From positions 1 through 25,339 of IMG/VR virus record IMGVR_UViG_3300042861_001814: a stretch of DNA of 25,339 nucleotides; one strand, 5' to 3'. Origin of the DNA: a virus. The notes under the pieces were generated by a model. The model made no database searches, was not told where the DNA came from, and saw only the letters and a list, made by a program, of their open reading frames with translations. A program made the translations under genes and the position numbers. Positions within the stretch are counted from its first letter, which is position 1. Each line of letters begins with the position of its first letter. Of the stretch, positions 1-8,031 are shown piece after piece.

Positions 1-245
1 AAATCCGGTTGGCTTACCTAGTGACGCTACCGGCTACCGTATCGCGTTGGGATGCCTGGACGGTCACTTACAAGGCGGGGCATTCGCAAGACGGCCAAAG
101 CGTACCAGAGGCGGCCAGGGCAGCAATCTTGATGCTTGCGGCTCACTACTTCGAGAATCGGGACATGCTGATGGCCGACGCGATGCAAACGATGCGACCT
201 TACGAGATGCTTGTCCGGCGATTTATGCGGAGTAGCTACCCATGA
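1..245 (+). CDS. Head-tail connector protein, 5' end cut by the window
   Basis: The reading frame is open from base 3 and has no convincing start, so the true beginning lies upstream. About 80 C-terminal residues remain. The stretch VPEAARAAILMLAAHYFENR is the hallmark C-terminal helix of the gp6-like / phiE125 gp8-like head-tail connector family, which forms a ring below the portal in siphovirus virions. The TGA stop overlaps the next ATG (ATGA at 242-245), so it is translationally coupled to the following gene. The position just before the head-tail joining gene supports the call. Family is recognised from pattern and context only; no search was run. Confidence 0.7.
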   Translation, partial: IRLAYLVTLPATVSRWDAWTVTYKAGHSQDGQSVPEAARAAILMLAAHYFENRDMLMADAMQTMRPYEMLVRRFMRSSYP

Positions 246-439
246 ACAAATCACAAGAAAAAACCAATCCGCTCGACCGGACCAACGCAGCAATTAAAAT
301 CCCAGAGGGTGGATTGACTTGCGAAGACGGAAGAAAATTCCTCGTTAGGTGCTGGAAGCCAACGGTTAAAACCGTCGGCTTAGTAACAATCGAGATGGAA
401 GTTATTGTGCAATTTCCCGATGGGGAGTATGCGCAGTGA
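242..439 (+). CDS. Small hypothetical protein in the connector block
   Basis: A 65-residue protein that starts at an ATG overlapping the stop of the connector gene and ends overlapping the GTG of the head-tail joining gene. Mixed charge, no membrane segment, and a likely beta-rich C-terminal half. I do not recognise a family. Tight coupling on both sides says it is translated with the neck genes and is a real gene; a structural or accessory neck role is only inferred from position. Confidence 0.6.
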   Translation: MNKSQEKTNPLDRTNAAIKIPEGGLTCEDGRKFLVRCWKPTVKTVGLVTIEMEVIVQFPDGEYAQ

Positions 440-774
440 GGCCCAAGAACCAACGCACCGGTGCCTTGCGGCATCGATGCACAATCCAACAGACGACAGA
501 GACCCAAGACGCAAGCGGCCAGCCTATCGTTTCGTGGACGGCTTACGTGGTCGATGAGCCTTGCCAGTTCACGCCGACGGCTGGAATCGAATCGATGAGG
601 GGTCGGCAACTTGAGGCAGGCACAAGGGCGGTTTTTCGAGTCCGATACCGATCGGGATACACGGTTCAAATGCGAATTGTTTACCAGGGCGAAACCTACG
701 GAATCACGGCGGTAAACATGGTCGACGGGCTACGCAACTACATGGACATTATTTGCTCGGCGGTGTTGCCATGA
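436..774 (+). CDS. Head-tail joining (adaptor) protein, SPP1 gp16-like
   Basis: A 112-residue protein read from a GTG at 436. The opening RTGALRHRCTIQQ, the middle DASGQPIVSW and the region around VRYRSGYTVQMRIVYQGETY follow the phage head-tail joining family (SPP1 gp16 / HK97 head-closure type). That family's small beta-barrel seals the neck between portal ring and tail. Length is typical. The GTG overlaps the previous stop, and the own TGA overlaps the following ATG (771). The next genes are a gp10-like protein and a tail completion protein, the expected neighbours. Confidence 0.75.
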   Translation: MRPKNQRTGALRHRCTIQQTTETQDASGQPIVSWTAYVVDEPCQFTPTAGIESMRGRQLEAGTRAVFRVRYRSGYTVQMRIVYQGETYGITAVNMVDGLRNYMDIICSAVLP

Positions 775-1319
775 GTACCACAATCGAGATCAACGAGGAT
801 CTTATCAGGCAAATCGGGCAAATCCCGTTGATGCTTCGCAACGCTCCATTCGGTCGATGCTTGGGAGCGTTTGCAAAGCCCGTTGCGGCGGCTTGCCAAG
901 GCCATGCTCAATCATCGAGGGCTACAGGATCGCGGCTTAAATGGTCCAAGAAATTCAAGAATAACGCGGCGTTCCAAAACGATTCGAGGCAGCATTTTAA
1001 CCACAAGGTATTCAAGGGCGGTATCGGCGTTGTCATTGGAGCGACCTGGAAAGAGGGCAATAAGCAACAGTTTGTGATGCCCTACAAAAAAGGCGAAAGC
1101 TACGAGCGAAACCATTGGGGCAAGCCTGGATCGCCTGTTATTTATACGGGCCGATCCGGTCGGCAATACACTCGAATTAACCGATCAAAAGCGACCGTCG
1201 CGACATTCCCCAAAGAGCAACGCGCACCAATGCGGGCTTATCGCCAAACCTCGGGCGCGGCCGAAGCGGCTTTCGTCAATCAACTTCAAAAGGAAGTAAA
1301 GGAGCTACGAATTGGCTAA
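771..1319 (+). CDS. Possible HK97 gp10-like neck or tail-completion protein
   Basis: A 182-residue basic protein. I choose ATG 771, which overlaps the previous stop (ATGA), over an in-frame TTG at 753. The gene sits between the head-tail joining protein and the DUF3168-like tail completion protein, where HK97 gp10-like proteins normally lie. The N-terminal acidic helix and long basic middle (RSSRATGSRLKWSKKF-type composition) agree loosely with that family. No diagnostic motif is visible, so the name rests mostly on gene order. Confidence 0.5.
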   Translation: MSTTIEINEDLIRQIGQIPLMLRNAPFGRCLGAFAKPVAAACQGHAQSSRATGSRLKWSKKFKNNAAFQNDSRQHFNHKVFKGGIGVVIGATWKEGNKQQFVMPYKKGESYERNHWGKPGSPVIYTGRSGRQYTRINRSKATVATFPKEQRAPMRAYRQTSGAAEAAFVNQLQKEVKELRIG

Positions 1320-1644
1320 GAACCTTTCATTGACCGGGACCGTAACGATTGCATCGAGCGGAACCGTATCGACGGCGATTACCATCGATGGTGGTCGGAC
1401 GGTGCTTGCACTCAGGACGCCAGCGACGCTAACCGGGACCGAATTCAAGTTCCAGGCCTCGACCGATGGCGATAACTTTTTCGCGTTGTACAACGGCTCG
1501 ACCGAATACGCGGTGACTGTTGCGGCGTCGCGGTATGTTGCGCTGAATACCGAAGTGATGGCCGGGGTGCGATTCCTCAAGGTTGTCAGCGGGTCAAGCG
1601 AAGCGGCAGCAAGGACGATCAGCGTCATAAGCGGGGAACTGTAA
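1312..1644 (+). CDS. Small beta-rich structural protein of unknown function
   Basis: A 110-residue protein rich in Thr, Ser, Val, Ala and Gly, with a regular alternating pattern that suggests a beta-sandwich. It starts at TTG 1312, placed well after an AAGGAG ribosome site at about 1299-1304; the start overlaps the previous stop. I do not recognise a family. Its place between neck and tail-completion genes suggests a virion component, perhaps a decoration or tail-associated protein, but that is inference. No internal ATG gives a better start. Confidence 0.55.
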   Translation: MAKNLSLTGTVTIASSGTVSTAITIDGGRTVLALRTPATLTGTEFKFQASTDGDNFFALYNGSTEYAVTVAASRYVALNTEVMAGVRFLKVVSGSSEAAARTISVISGEL

Positions 1645-2061
1645 ATGTCGGCGATCGGCGAAGCATTACGAACCAAGCTATTGAGCTATTCGGCGGTATC
1701 AACGCTCATCGGGCAGCGTATGTACCCTGATGCCTTGGTTCAGAACGCAACGCTTCCGGCTTGCCTTTACTACGTCACATCGACCGAACGCGAGAATCAC
1801 TTGCAGGGCCTCAGCAAGCTCGCTCACGCACGATTCACCATCGAATGCTACGCCTTGACGCGAACGACAGCAAGTGCGATCAGTCGAGCGATTAGGGACA
1901 CTGGGATTGATGCCTTTCGTGGCGTTGTCAGTTCGCACACTTTTTGCGGGATCGATTTTGATTCCGGTGATGAATACATGCAGGAGCCGCCAACAGACGG
2001 CAATCAAGAGCACAGGTACATAGTTTCGTTTGATATGCTTGTTCACTACAAGGAGCCTTAA
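1645..2061 (+). CDS. Tail completion protein, DUF3168 / gp17-like
   Basis: A 138-residue protein. The pattern IGEALRTKLLSYSAVSTLIG, then RMYPDALVQNATLPACLYY, then ARFTIECYALT and a C-terminal RYIVSFDMLVHYKE is the familiar layout of DUF3168 (SPP1 gp17-like) tail completion proteins, which cap the tail tube at the head-proximal end. ATG 1645 directly follows the previous TAA. It precedes the tail tube gene, as usual in siphoviruses. Confidence 0.75.
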   Translation: MSAIGEALRTKLLSYSAVSTLIGQRMYPDALVQNATLPACLYYVTSTERENHLQGLSKLAHARFTIECYALTRTTASAISRAIRDTGIDAFRGVVSSHTFCGIDFDSGDEYMQEPPTDGNQEHRYIVSFDMLVHYKEP

Positions 2062-2063
2062 GA

Positions 2064-2486
2064 ATGCCAGCACTTACCGTTGCAGATACCGGACTCGGAG
2101 CGACCATTTCGGGAACCGGATTGGTTACCACTCAGGTTGTTTCGATCGGCGAAATGACGATCAGCGTTGATACACTCGACATTACGAGCCTCGACACGGC
2201 CGGATTTGAGGCCCTTCGACCTTCGGACCTCCGGAAGAATCCAGAGGTTGACGTTGTGTTTAACTGGCTCGGGGCGGCTATTCCGATCACTACCGCGATG
2301 ATCCCAACCTCGGAGCCTTACGCTGGAATTTCGGTTACAGTCACCTTTCCAGGGGCAGGAAGCCTCCAAGGAACGGCTTTCGTCAAGGAAGTCAAGACGC
2401 CAAAGCTTGCCAAGGGTGAGGTTATGAAGGGCAGCTACAAACTGCAATTCGACGGCGCGACCGATATCACTTTCACCCCTGCTTAA
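2064..2486 (+). CDS. Major tail tube protein
   Basis: A 140-residue protein with features of siphovirus tail tube proteins: an N-terminal Gly/Thr-rich stretch, EMTISVDTLDITSLDTAGFEAL near residues 30-50 and a strand-rich C-terminal half with a YKLQFDG segment near the end. The subunit stacks in rings to form the DNA conduit of the tail. An AAGGAG site overlaps the previous gene's end. Gene order (completion protein, tube, chaperone pair, tape measure) is the standard one. No sheath gene precedes it, so the tail is probably non-contractile. Confidence 0.75.
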   Translation: MPALTVADTGLGATISGTGLVTTQVVSIGEMTISVDTLDITSLDTAGFEALRPSDLRKNPEVDVVFNWLGAAIPITTAMIPTSEPYAGISVTVTFPGAGSLQGTAFVKEVKTPKLAKGEVMKGSYKLQFDGATDITFTPA

Positions 2487-2499
2487 GGAGCAATCGAGC

Positions 2500-2814
2500 A
2501 TGGTTTTTCAATTAAATCGCCAGCGTGGTATTTCGTTGGCTACTGGGATCGAGCGGGACTTGAACCAATGCCAAATTCGCGTCGGCGGTAAGCTTGTTGG
2601 TTATTTGCAGTTCGGCGAAACGCCACAGATTCAGGCGATATTTGAATTCCCACATGATGCCTTGACGGCTGACGAAATCGCTTCGCTCGAAATGCAACTC
2701 GAAGCGATCCAAGGCTATCCGGCCAAGGTTCAGCCGCCCGAACAGGTTTCGCGTACATTCGTCAAGGCAGCACTCGAAGCAATCGCACAGGCGAAGGATG
2801 AGGACGATGAGTAG
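2500..2814 (+). CDS. Hypothetical tail-region protein
   Basis: A 104-residue protein with an N-terminal beta-rich half and an acidic helical end (AKDEDDE). TAAGGAG just upstream is a strong ribosome site. It lies between the tail tube and the G-like chaperone and its stop overlaps the chaperone start. I do not recognise a family. A tail assembly role is suggested by position only. Confidence 0.6.
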   Translation: MVFQLNRQRGISLATGIERDLNQCQIRVGGKLVGYLQFGETPQIQAIFEFPHDALTADEIASLEMQLEAIQGYPAKVQPPEQVSRTFVKAALEAIAQAKDEDDE

Positions 2815-3160
2815 CCAAGACGATTTTTTGAGCCTTGCAAAGCGTGATTTGGCCGTCGAGCCGGTCACGGTCAAGGGTCGGCAATACTTCATCCATGAGC
2901 TATCCGAATCGGATGCGGCTAACATGGAAGTCGAATTGCAGACCAAGAAAGGCTATGACTGGACTGCGCATCGGCGGGTGATGGTTGCCTACTGCCTTCG
3001 AGACGAATCGGGGCAGCGGGTTATTGCAGATCCTAACGTACTGCGAGACCTTCCCAGGTCGGTTGTTGGGCCCCTTTACGATCAGTGCTTGGAGATCAAC
3101 AAGTACGACCAGGGCGAAATCGAGGCCCTTGCAAAAAAATCAGAAAGAGCCGACGCCTAA
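2807..3160 (+). CDS. Tail assembly chaperone, G-like (zero-frame product)
   Basis: A 117-residue acidic protein. I choose ATG 2807 (MSSQDDF) over an in-frame ATG at 2798; both overlap the previous gene. The location between tail tube and tape measure, the size, the mixed alpha/beta N-terminal part and the overlap with a -1 frame downstream reading frame identify it as the lambda gpG-type chaperone that coats the tape measure during tail assembly. The gene ends 21 bases beyond an A AAA AAA heptamer at 3133-3139, where part of the ribosomes should slip to make a longer product. The family name is inferred from arrangement more than from sequence motifs. Confidence 0.7.
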   Translation: MSSQDDFLSLAKRDLAVEPVTVKGRQYFIHELSESDAANMEVELQTKKGYDWTAHRRVMVAYCLRDESGQRVIADPNVLRDLPRSVVGPLYDQCLEINKYDQGEIEALAKKSERADA

Positions 3161-3492
3161 AAATAGCGTTTAGGCTCTGCCTGAAATGGGGGATACAGGA
3201 TCCGGCGGCTTGGATGCAAAGTCTACCTGCCGGGGCATTAAATCAGTGGATGGCTTGGGACATGGTGGAACCGATGGGGGAACGCTGGATGCAGACTGCG
3301 AAGCTCTTGGAAGCCCTCTATTTGCCCCTCTACGCACGCGCCGACGAGGAACCGCCTGACGCATCGGATTTTATGCCGGATCGCTTCTACAGGCCCAGGG
3401 TTAGCGCAGCGTCGATTCTCAAGCAGTCGGCTCAATCCTGCAAGGCGATGGCGAACCAAGTGAAATCGATGTTCGGATTTGGGGGTAAGTAG
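2807..3492 (+). CDS. Tail assembly chaperone, GT-like -1 frameshift fusion
   Basis: Reading the zero frame to base 3139 and then re-reading that base in the -1 frame joins 111 residues of the G-like protein to 117 residues encoded up to 3492, giving about 228 residues. The -1 part has the T-domain look: WGIQDPAAWMQSLPAGALNQW, then MAWDMVEPMGERW, like the EP-G motif of lambda gpT-type domains. It has no credible start codon of its own before the conserved region, which supports synthesis only by slippage. In lambda the GT product bridges tape measure and tail tube subunits. The stop is immediately followed by the tape measure ATG. Confidence 0.72.
3133..3178 (+). promoter_or_regulatory. Programmed -1 ribosomal frameshift site
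   Basis: Seven adenines at 3133-3139 are read in the zero frame as gcA AAA AAA, the exact X XXY YYZ arrangement for tandem tRNA slippage. Six bases later a stem can form: AGAGCC (3146-3151) with GGCTCT (3173-3178), with an inner ACGC (3153-3156) / GCGT (3166-3169). An alternative stem is GCCTAAA (3155-3161) / TTTAGGC (3169-3175). A slippery heptamer with a hairpin at this spacing is the normal design for phage tail chaperone genes. Confidence 0.8.
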
Positions 3493-5424
3493 ATGGCGCA
3501 GACGATCAACGTAGCGAATATCCGAATCGGAATGAACGCCGACGGCGGCGAATTCCTTCGCGGTGAACTGCGTAGCATGACGGCTACGCTAAAGCAGTCC
3601 GAGCCGTCGATCGATAAGTTCCGGCGTGACATGGGGCTATTTGAGCGGGCATTGCGCGAGGGTGCTATCAGTATCACGCAATTCGTTCAGGCTGAAAACC
3701 ACCTTATCGCCAAGTACGGTATCGCGACTCAGCAGACCGAGCAACAGGCAGCAGCAACCAAGCGACTAGCCCAAGCAACGCAAGACGCATCGAGGACGGT
3801 CGACGGTCAAGCAATATCGCTTCGATCACTACAGGCGGCAGCAGGCCAGTATATCGGCATCGCAGCAGGGTTCCAGGCGATCAAGAAATCCGTTTTGCTT
3901 GCGACGGAACTAGAGAATAACGCGATCGCCTTCGAGGTTATGACTGGATCGGCATCTAGGGCCAACACGCTTCTAAAAGAGTTCAAGCTACTAGACGTTC
4001 AGAGCCCCTTGAACTACGGCGAATTTGCTAGGGCCGGCCAAACATTGATGCAGTTCGGCGTTGAATCGACGCGGGTATCTCAGCACCTCGAGCGGCTAGC
4101 AGCGATCAGCCTCGGAAATCGCGACAAGTTCCAGAGCCTTTCGCTGGCCTTCGGTCAGACCCAAGCAGCGGGCCGGTTGATGGGGCAAGAAGTCTTGCAG
4201 ATGATTAACAGCGGGTTCAATCCGCTACAGGAAATAAGCCGGACCACTGGTATCAGCATGGTCGAGCTAAAGAAGCGGATGGAGGACGGCCAGATATCCG
4301 CTGAAATGGTTGCCAAGGCATTCCAGACGGCCACATCGGAGGGCGGGCTATTCTTCGGCATGAATGAGCGGCTATCGCAATCCATGTCGGGCCAGTTTGC
4401 AAAGATGGAAAGCGAAATCAAGGCGGCAGCGATCAGCCTTGGAACCGACTTAATGCCGATGCTTAAGCAAGTTACTGGAATGCTTAGAGAGGGCATTGGA
4501 GGCGAGGGCGGCGGCGAACGCGGTATCATCGGGTTTAACATCAAGCTAGCCTCGGATGCTTACGCTTCGCTATTTGCCGGGATCGGTACGGGCATCGAAA
4601 GCGCGTCCAAGTCAGTTCGCAATCTCGATCTAACCTCGGGCCTTGTCGGCGCGGTAATGGATGGCCTTAATGCGACGCTAGACAAAAGCCAAGAAATAAA
4701 GGACGCCGAACTAGACCGGGAAGCGGCGTTGATTAGGGCAGCCAACCAAGAGGGCGAAATAGCCAAAAAGAAAGCCGAGCAAGTCGAGCAATCAAAGCGG
4801 CTTGCTGAGGCTGAAATGGAGCGAACCAGGGCCGAGAATCTTCGAGTAAGCACACTCAAGGCTGATATCGAATTCCAAAAAAAGGCTTTTGGCGACCTAT
4901 CCAAGCTTCGCGAAGAATACGACAAGCTCACGCTAGGCGACGATGAGGCAAGGCGGCAAAAGCAGGCCAGGGACGGCTACAAGCAGCAAGACATCGAGCG
5001 ATTCGAGAATATGCAAAAGATGGTTGATGCCGAGAAGCAACGTAAAGCCGCGATGAGCGAATCGGCGGCGATCGAAAAAGAAATGATGACCGACAAGCAA
5101 AAAGCAACAGCGGAAATCCAGAGGCTAAGAGGTTTGTTTGCTCAATTGACGCCTGAACAGCAAGCCGGATCGATGGGGCAAGCGAACATTGCAAAGCAGG
5201 CCCAAATCCAGCAAAAGCTATCAGACCCGGCAGCAGACATCGCCAAAAACATCGCCCCTGCCTTGAAAGCCGGATCCAAAGAAGCCTTTGCATTCCTGTT
5301 GAACCAGCGAACGGACGCAGCGGAAAAGGCAGAGCGGAAGAAATACCAAGATCAAATGCTAGTAGAGGCTCGAAAGGCTAACGAACTTGCATTGACGGCA
5401 CCAAGATTAGCGGGGGCTAGGTAA
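3493..5424 (+). CDS. Tail tape measure protein
   Basis: A 643-residue protein that sets tail length and is packed inside the tube during assembly. The N-terminal third is helical and Gln-rich. Residues about 130-320 hold the tape measure domain: ELENNAIAFEVMTGS, then FKLLDVQSPLNYGEFARAGQ, then QEVLQMINSGFNPLQEISRT and an FAKMESEIKAAA end. Residues about 395-540 are strongly charged and heptad-like, a long coiled coil. The C-terminus is Lys/Glu/Ala-rich. No lysozyme or peptidase domain is visible. It starts directly after the GT stop with a purine-rich ribosome site. For a tape measure it is of modest length, suggesting a tail shorter than lambda's. Confidence 0.9.
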   Translation: MAQTINVANIRIGMNADGGEFLRGELRSMTATLKQSEPSIDKFRRDMGLFERALREGAISITQFVQAENHLIAKYGIATQQTEQQAAATKRLAQATQDASRTVDGQAISLRSLQAAAGQYIGIAAGFQAIKKSVLLATELENNAIAFEVMTGSASRANTLLKEFKLLDVQSPLNYGEFARAGQTLMQFGVESTRVSQHLERLAAISLGNRDKFQSLSLAFGQTQAAGRLMGQEVLQMINSGFNPLQEISRTTGISMVELKKRMEDGQISAEMVAKAFQTATSEGGLFFGMNERLSQSMSGQFAKMESEIKAAAISLGTDLMPMLKQVTGMLREGIGGEGGGERGIIGFNIKLASDAYASLFAGIGTGIESASKSVRNLDLTSGLVGAVMDGLNATLDKSQEIKDAELDREAALIRAANQEGEIAKKKAEQVEQSKRLAEAEMERTRAENLRVSTLKADIEFQKKAFGDLSKLREEYDKLTLGDDEARRQKQARDGYKQQDIERFENMQKMVDAEKQRKAAMSESAAIEKEMMTDKQKATAEIQRLRGLFAQLTPEQQAGSMGQANIAKQAQIQQKLSDPAADIAKNIAPALKAGSKEAFAFLLNQRTDAAEKAERKKYQDQMLVEARKANELALTAPRLAGAR

Positions 5425-6296
5425 TGGCTAACGAATTGGTCGGCGCGGAACTTCGCAAGGGATCCGGTTTTGCCCGCAAGGGCCAAGGCTTTCAACTCAT
5501 CCTCGGCGAGACCTGGAACTATCGAGTAAAGACCGATCAGGTTACCAGCAATCGCCAAAGCATCCTTTACGATACTCCTGGACTACCTCGGGCAGGATTG
5601 CTCTATGGGCCACTAGGTTTGATTTGCGATAGCGTAGATTGCGACCGAGAAGAGAAGCACGCTCTATACTGGAATGTCACGGCTCGATTCCAAACAGGGA
5701 CCGAAGAACAAAAACAAAACTCGGAAGCGAATCCAGACCCGGCAACATGGATACCGATATTCAAAATCGATTCGTTTGTTACGAAGGAAAAGGTTCTTGC
5801 TAAGGATCGATCAACGCCAGCTAAATACCCGGTCAATTCAGCGGGTACGCCATTCGATCAACCTTTGACAGACACATCAAGCTTTTGCCAGTTTTCGTTC
5901 GTTCAATTCGACGACCCGGGGCTAAAGCTCAAAGACTTTCTCGACCGAAACGACATCGTGAACAAGTCGGCTTTTACCGCACTAGGCCAGACGTTTGCAG
6001 CTAGAACCCTACTCCTAGAAGTGCAAGAGGCCGAATTAGGCTCCTATGCAGGCTATGCAGCATGGAGGGCAAAGTACAAGGTGACTTATGACCCTGATAC
6101 CCACGATGAGAAGCGGGCCGACATTGGACCATTCTACAAATCTGCCGGGCAGACGCTTCGATACATGGACTCGACCAACACTTTCCCGATGGTAGGACCT
6201 TTGAACGGATCAGGGGCAAAAGCGACCGACCCAGCCGAGTTGGTTTTTCGGTGCAAAAAGGAAGTTGAATTCTCTACCATTATTAGGACTTCCTAA
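5424..6296 (+). CDS. Hypothetical tail-tip region protein
   Basis: A 290-residue protein without a recognised family. The start ATG overlaps the tape measure stop (TAATG), so it is coupled to that gene. It is predicted soluble, with many aromatic residues and beta-prone segments and no signal or membrane segment. In siphoviruses the gene after the tape measure usually encodes a distal tail or tail-tip protein. That role fits here by position, but no motif confirms it. Confidence 0.6.
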   Translation: MANELVGAELRKGSGFARKGQGFQLILGETWNYRVKTDQVTSNRQSILYDTPGLPRAGLLYGPLGLICDSVDCDREEKHALYWNVTARFQTGTEEQKQNSEANPDPATWIPIFKIDSFVTKEKVLAKDRSTPAKYPVNSAGTPFDQPLTDTSSFCQFSFVQFDDPGLKLKDFLDRNDIVNKSAFTALGQTFAARTLLLEVQEAELGSYAGYAAWRAKYKVTYDPDTHDEKRADIGPFYKSAGQTLRYMDSTNTFPMVGPLNGSGAKATDPAELVFRCKKEVEFSTIIRTS

Positions 6297-6297
6297 A

Positions 6298-6633
6298 ATG
6301 GCCGATACGACGCTTTACGCTTTCAACAATGCCGACAGCCAAGCCTTGCTTGGCATGATCGGAGCGACGAAGCCAAGCGGCTCTATTAGCTCGGATTTGG
6401 TATCGACTGCCGATACTATCTTGGCAGTGGCTACGTCGACGATCACAGCTAGGGCAGGGACCACGTTGGGCGTAGGAACGGCGCGGGCCAAGCAGATTTC
6501 AGACGCTAGGGTACTGTCGGATTTGTACGCTACAGACATCGAGGTTTTGAACGCTGGATCGGCTGTTGCTAATGGGGCAATGCTAAAGTGCTTTCGGGTC
6601 GGAAATCGATGGCTAGCCGTGGAGATTTGCTAA
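6298..6633 (+). CDS. Hypothetical Ala/Thr-rich tail-region protein
   Basis: A 111-residue protein. I choose ATG 6298, one base after the previous TAA, rather than an upstream in-frame codon at 6265 inside the preceding gene. The middle is low-complexity, rich in Ala, Thr, Ser, Val and Gly. The C-terminal CFRVGNRWLAVEIC looks like a final beta hairpin holding two cysteines. No family recognised. It directly abuts the cysteine-rich protein gene and may be part of the same tip or fibre structure. Confidence 0.55.
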   Translation: MADTTLYAFNNADSQALLGMIGATKPSGSISSDLVSTADTILAVATSTITARAGTTLGVGTARAKQISDARVLSDLYATDIEVLNAGSAVANGAMLKCFRVGNRWLAVEIC

Positions 6634-8031
6634 ATGGGAACAATGGGCGGTTGCTGTTGCGATTGTTGCCTCGATGCTGAGGACATGCCATTTACGAGCG
6701 TTTCGCTAATAGCCCCAACAGACGACTGCGAAGGGGGGCTAGGCGATGGGCTAGGCGGTGGCGGTGTTGGCATTGGCGGTGGGCCGGAAGTGCCTATTTA
6801 CCCATCGGCCAGTTTTGTTCCAGTCAATTGCTGTTTCATCGCCGATTTCAATTTAGCTTGCCAAGAGTACACGAAAAATTGTGCGGTTCTTGCAACGCTC
6901 CAAACCGACATTAGCGCGAAGTTCGAGTATTACCGTAGGCGAATACCCTACCTTGCAGACGGAAACGATCCGGTTTCATGCCCCTGCGAGCTTATTCAAT
7001 CAAACCTTGTCAGCGAGCAGACCATCCATAAAGCTTGGTGGCTCGAACGGCATAAGCTAGTGGCCTTGCGAGTTCACGTTGGCAAGATTCGCGTTCAATG
7101 CGAGGGCGGCGAATCAGCCTGTAAATTCTATGTTGCGGTTAGTTACATCTTTGAGCATTGCGAGTTTGTGCTTGGGTGGGCTACGGGCGGCAGTTTCTAC
7201 GCTGAGTTTACAAACAGCTACGATTGCACCGGGGTTTACAGAGACGGGACTTGCAGTTTTAGCAATCAATTTGAAAACTCAAGCACGATCAACGACTGCA
7301 ACGATTTAATGGCAGCGTTTCCGGATCAGTTCTGCGCGTTTGATCCGCTAAGGCAAAAGATCATAAGCCGGATCAAGATATTCGACGCGTTGCCCACAGG
7401 ACAGATCTCAATTTCGGATGCGGATTATCCCCCGCTAAGTTGTTGCGGCGGTTCGACTGGTTGCACGATAACAGGAAGCCCTTGCGGATTGGCTATCATC
7501 GATAACTGTATGCCGAACTTGCCCCAGTTCGACGAGCCGTTTCCGGCGTTCTGCCAAGCGTCGCTCGGGCAGCCGCCATACGAAGAGGGATGCGAGATCG
7601 TTGTGGGATGTCCGGTGATTCGAGAAATACCGTTTCCCGAAAACGTAGACGATCGATGCTTCAACTACTTTATCTACAACGAATCTGTGGACTGCTTTGT
7701 TCTCGTAGGAGGTCAAGGCGCGGGCAGCGGAAACCTAATCGAAAGCACAGTGATTAACTGCGGGTATTGCATCGAGGACGGGCAAACCGTTTGGGCTGAC
7801 ACTCCTTTGATTCTATTAGACTTATGCGCTCCAGGTGCTACGCTTTGCCTGACGGGTGAATGCTGCCAGAACGAGCTAGTAAACTCCCCTCAGTTTGTTT
7901 GCCAGGAGTTCTACGAGGGCCTTTGCGCTACGGTTATTTCCGACCTAGATTGCACGGTCGGAGAAGTCCAGTATTTTACAGGCGGCGCGTTTTGTTTTGA
8001 CTTGCCAACCGTCACAATCCAATTGACATGA
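6634..8031 (+). CDS. Cysteine-rich tail-region protein (39 Cys in 465 residues)
   Basis: A 465-residue protein with 39 cysteines by my count, about one in twelve residues. The N-terminus carries the cluster GGCCCDCC, followed near residues 33-50 by a flexible Gly-rich linker (GLGDGLGGGGVGIGGG). The remainder is a run of cysteine-containing, strand-rich segments spread evenly to the C-terminus, for example LSCCGGSTGCTITGSPCG near the middle and GECC near residue 405. There is no signal peptide and no metal-binding CxxC-H periodicity, so disulfide cross-linking or a metal-rich fold are both possible. Position after the tail tip suggests an exposed adhesion or fibre protein. The next gene is ERV/ALR-like, hinting at oxidation of these cysteines. 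I recognise no family. Confidence 0.7.
   Translation: MGTMGGCCCDCCLDAEDMPFTSVSLIAPTDDCEGGLGDGLGGGGVGIGGGPEVPIYPSASFVPVNCCFIADFNLACQEYTKNCAVLATLQTDISAKFEYYRRRIPYLADGNDPVSCPCELIQSNLVSEQTIHKAWWLERHKLVALRVHVGKIRVQCEGGESACKFYVAVSYIFEHCEFVLGWATGGSFYAEFTNSYDCTGVYRDGTCSFSNQFENSSTINDCNDLMAAFPDQFCAFDPLRQKIISRIKIFDALPTGQISISDADYPPLSCCGGSTGCTITGSPCGLAIIDNCMPNLPQFDEPFPAFCQASLGQPPYEEGCEIVVGCPVIREIPFPENVDDRCFNYFIYNESVDCFVLVGGQGAGSGNLIESTVINCGYCIEDGQTVWADTPLILLDLCAPGATLCLTGECCQNELVNSPQFVCQEFYEGLCATVISDLDCTVGEVQYFTGGAFCFDLPTVTIQLT

Noticed and set aside
4155-5293. Three long minus-strand frames opposite the tape measure gene
   Set aside because: Serine- and leucine-rich mirror frames of a strongly coding helical gene; no ribosome sites or recognisable domains.
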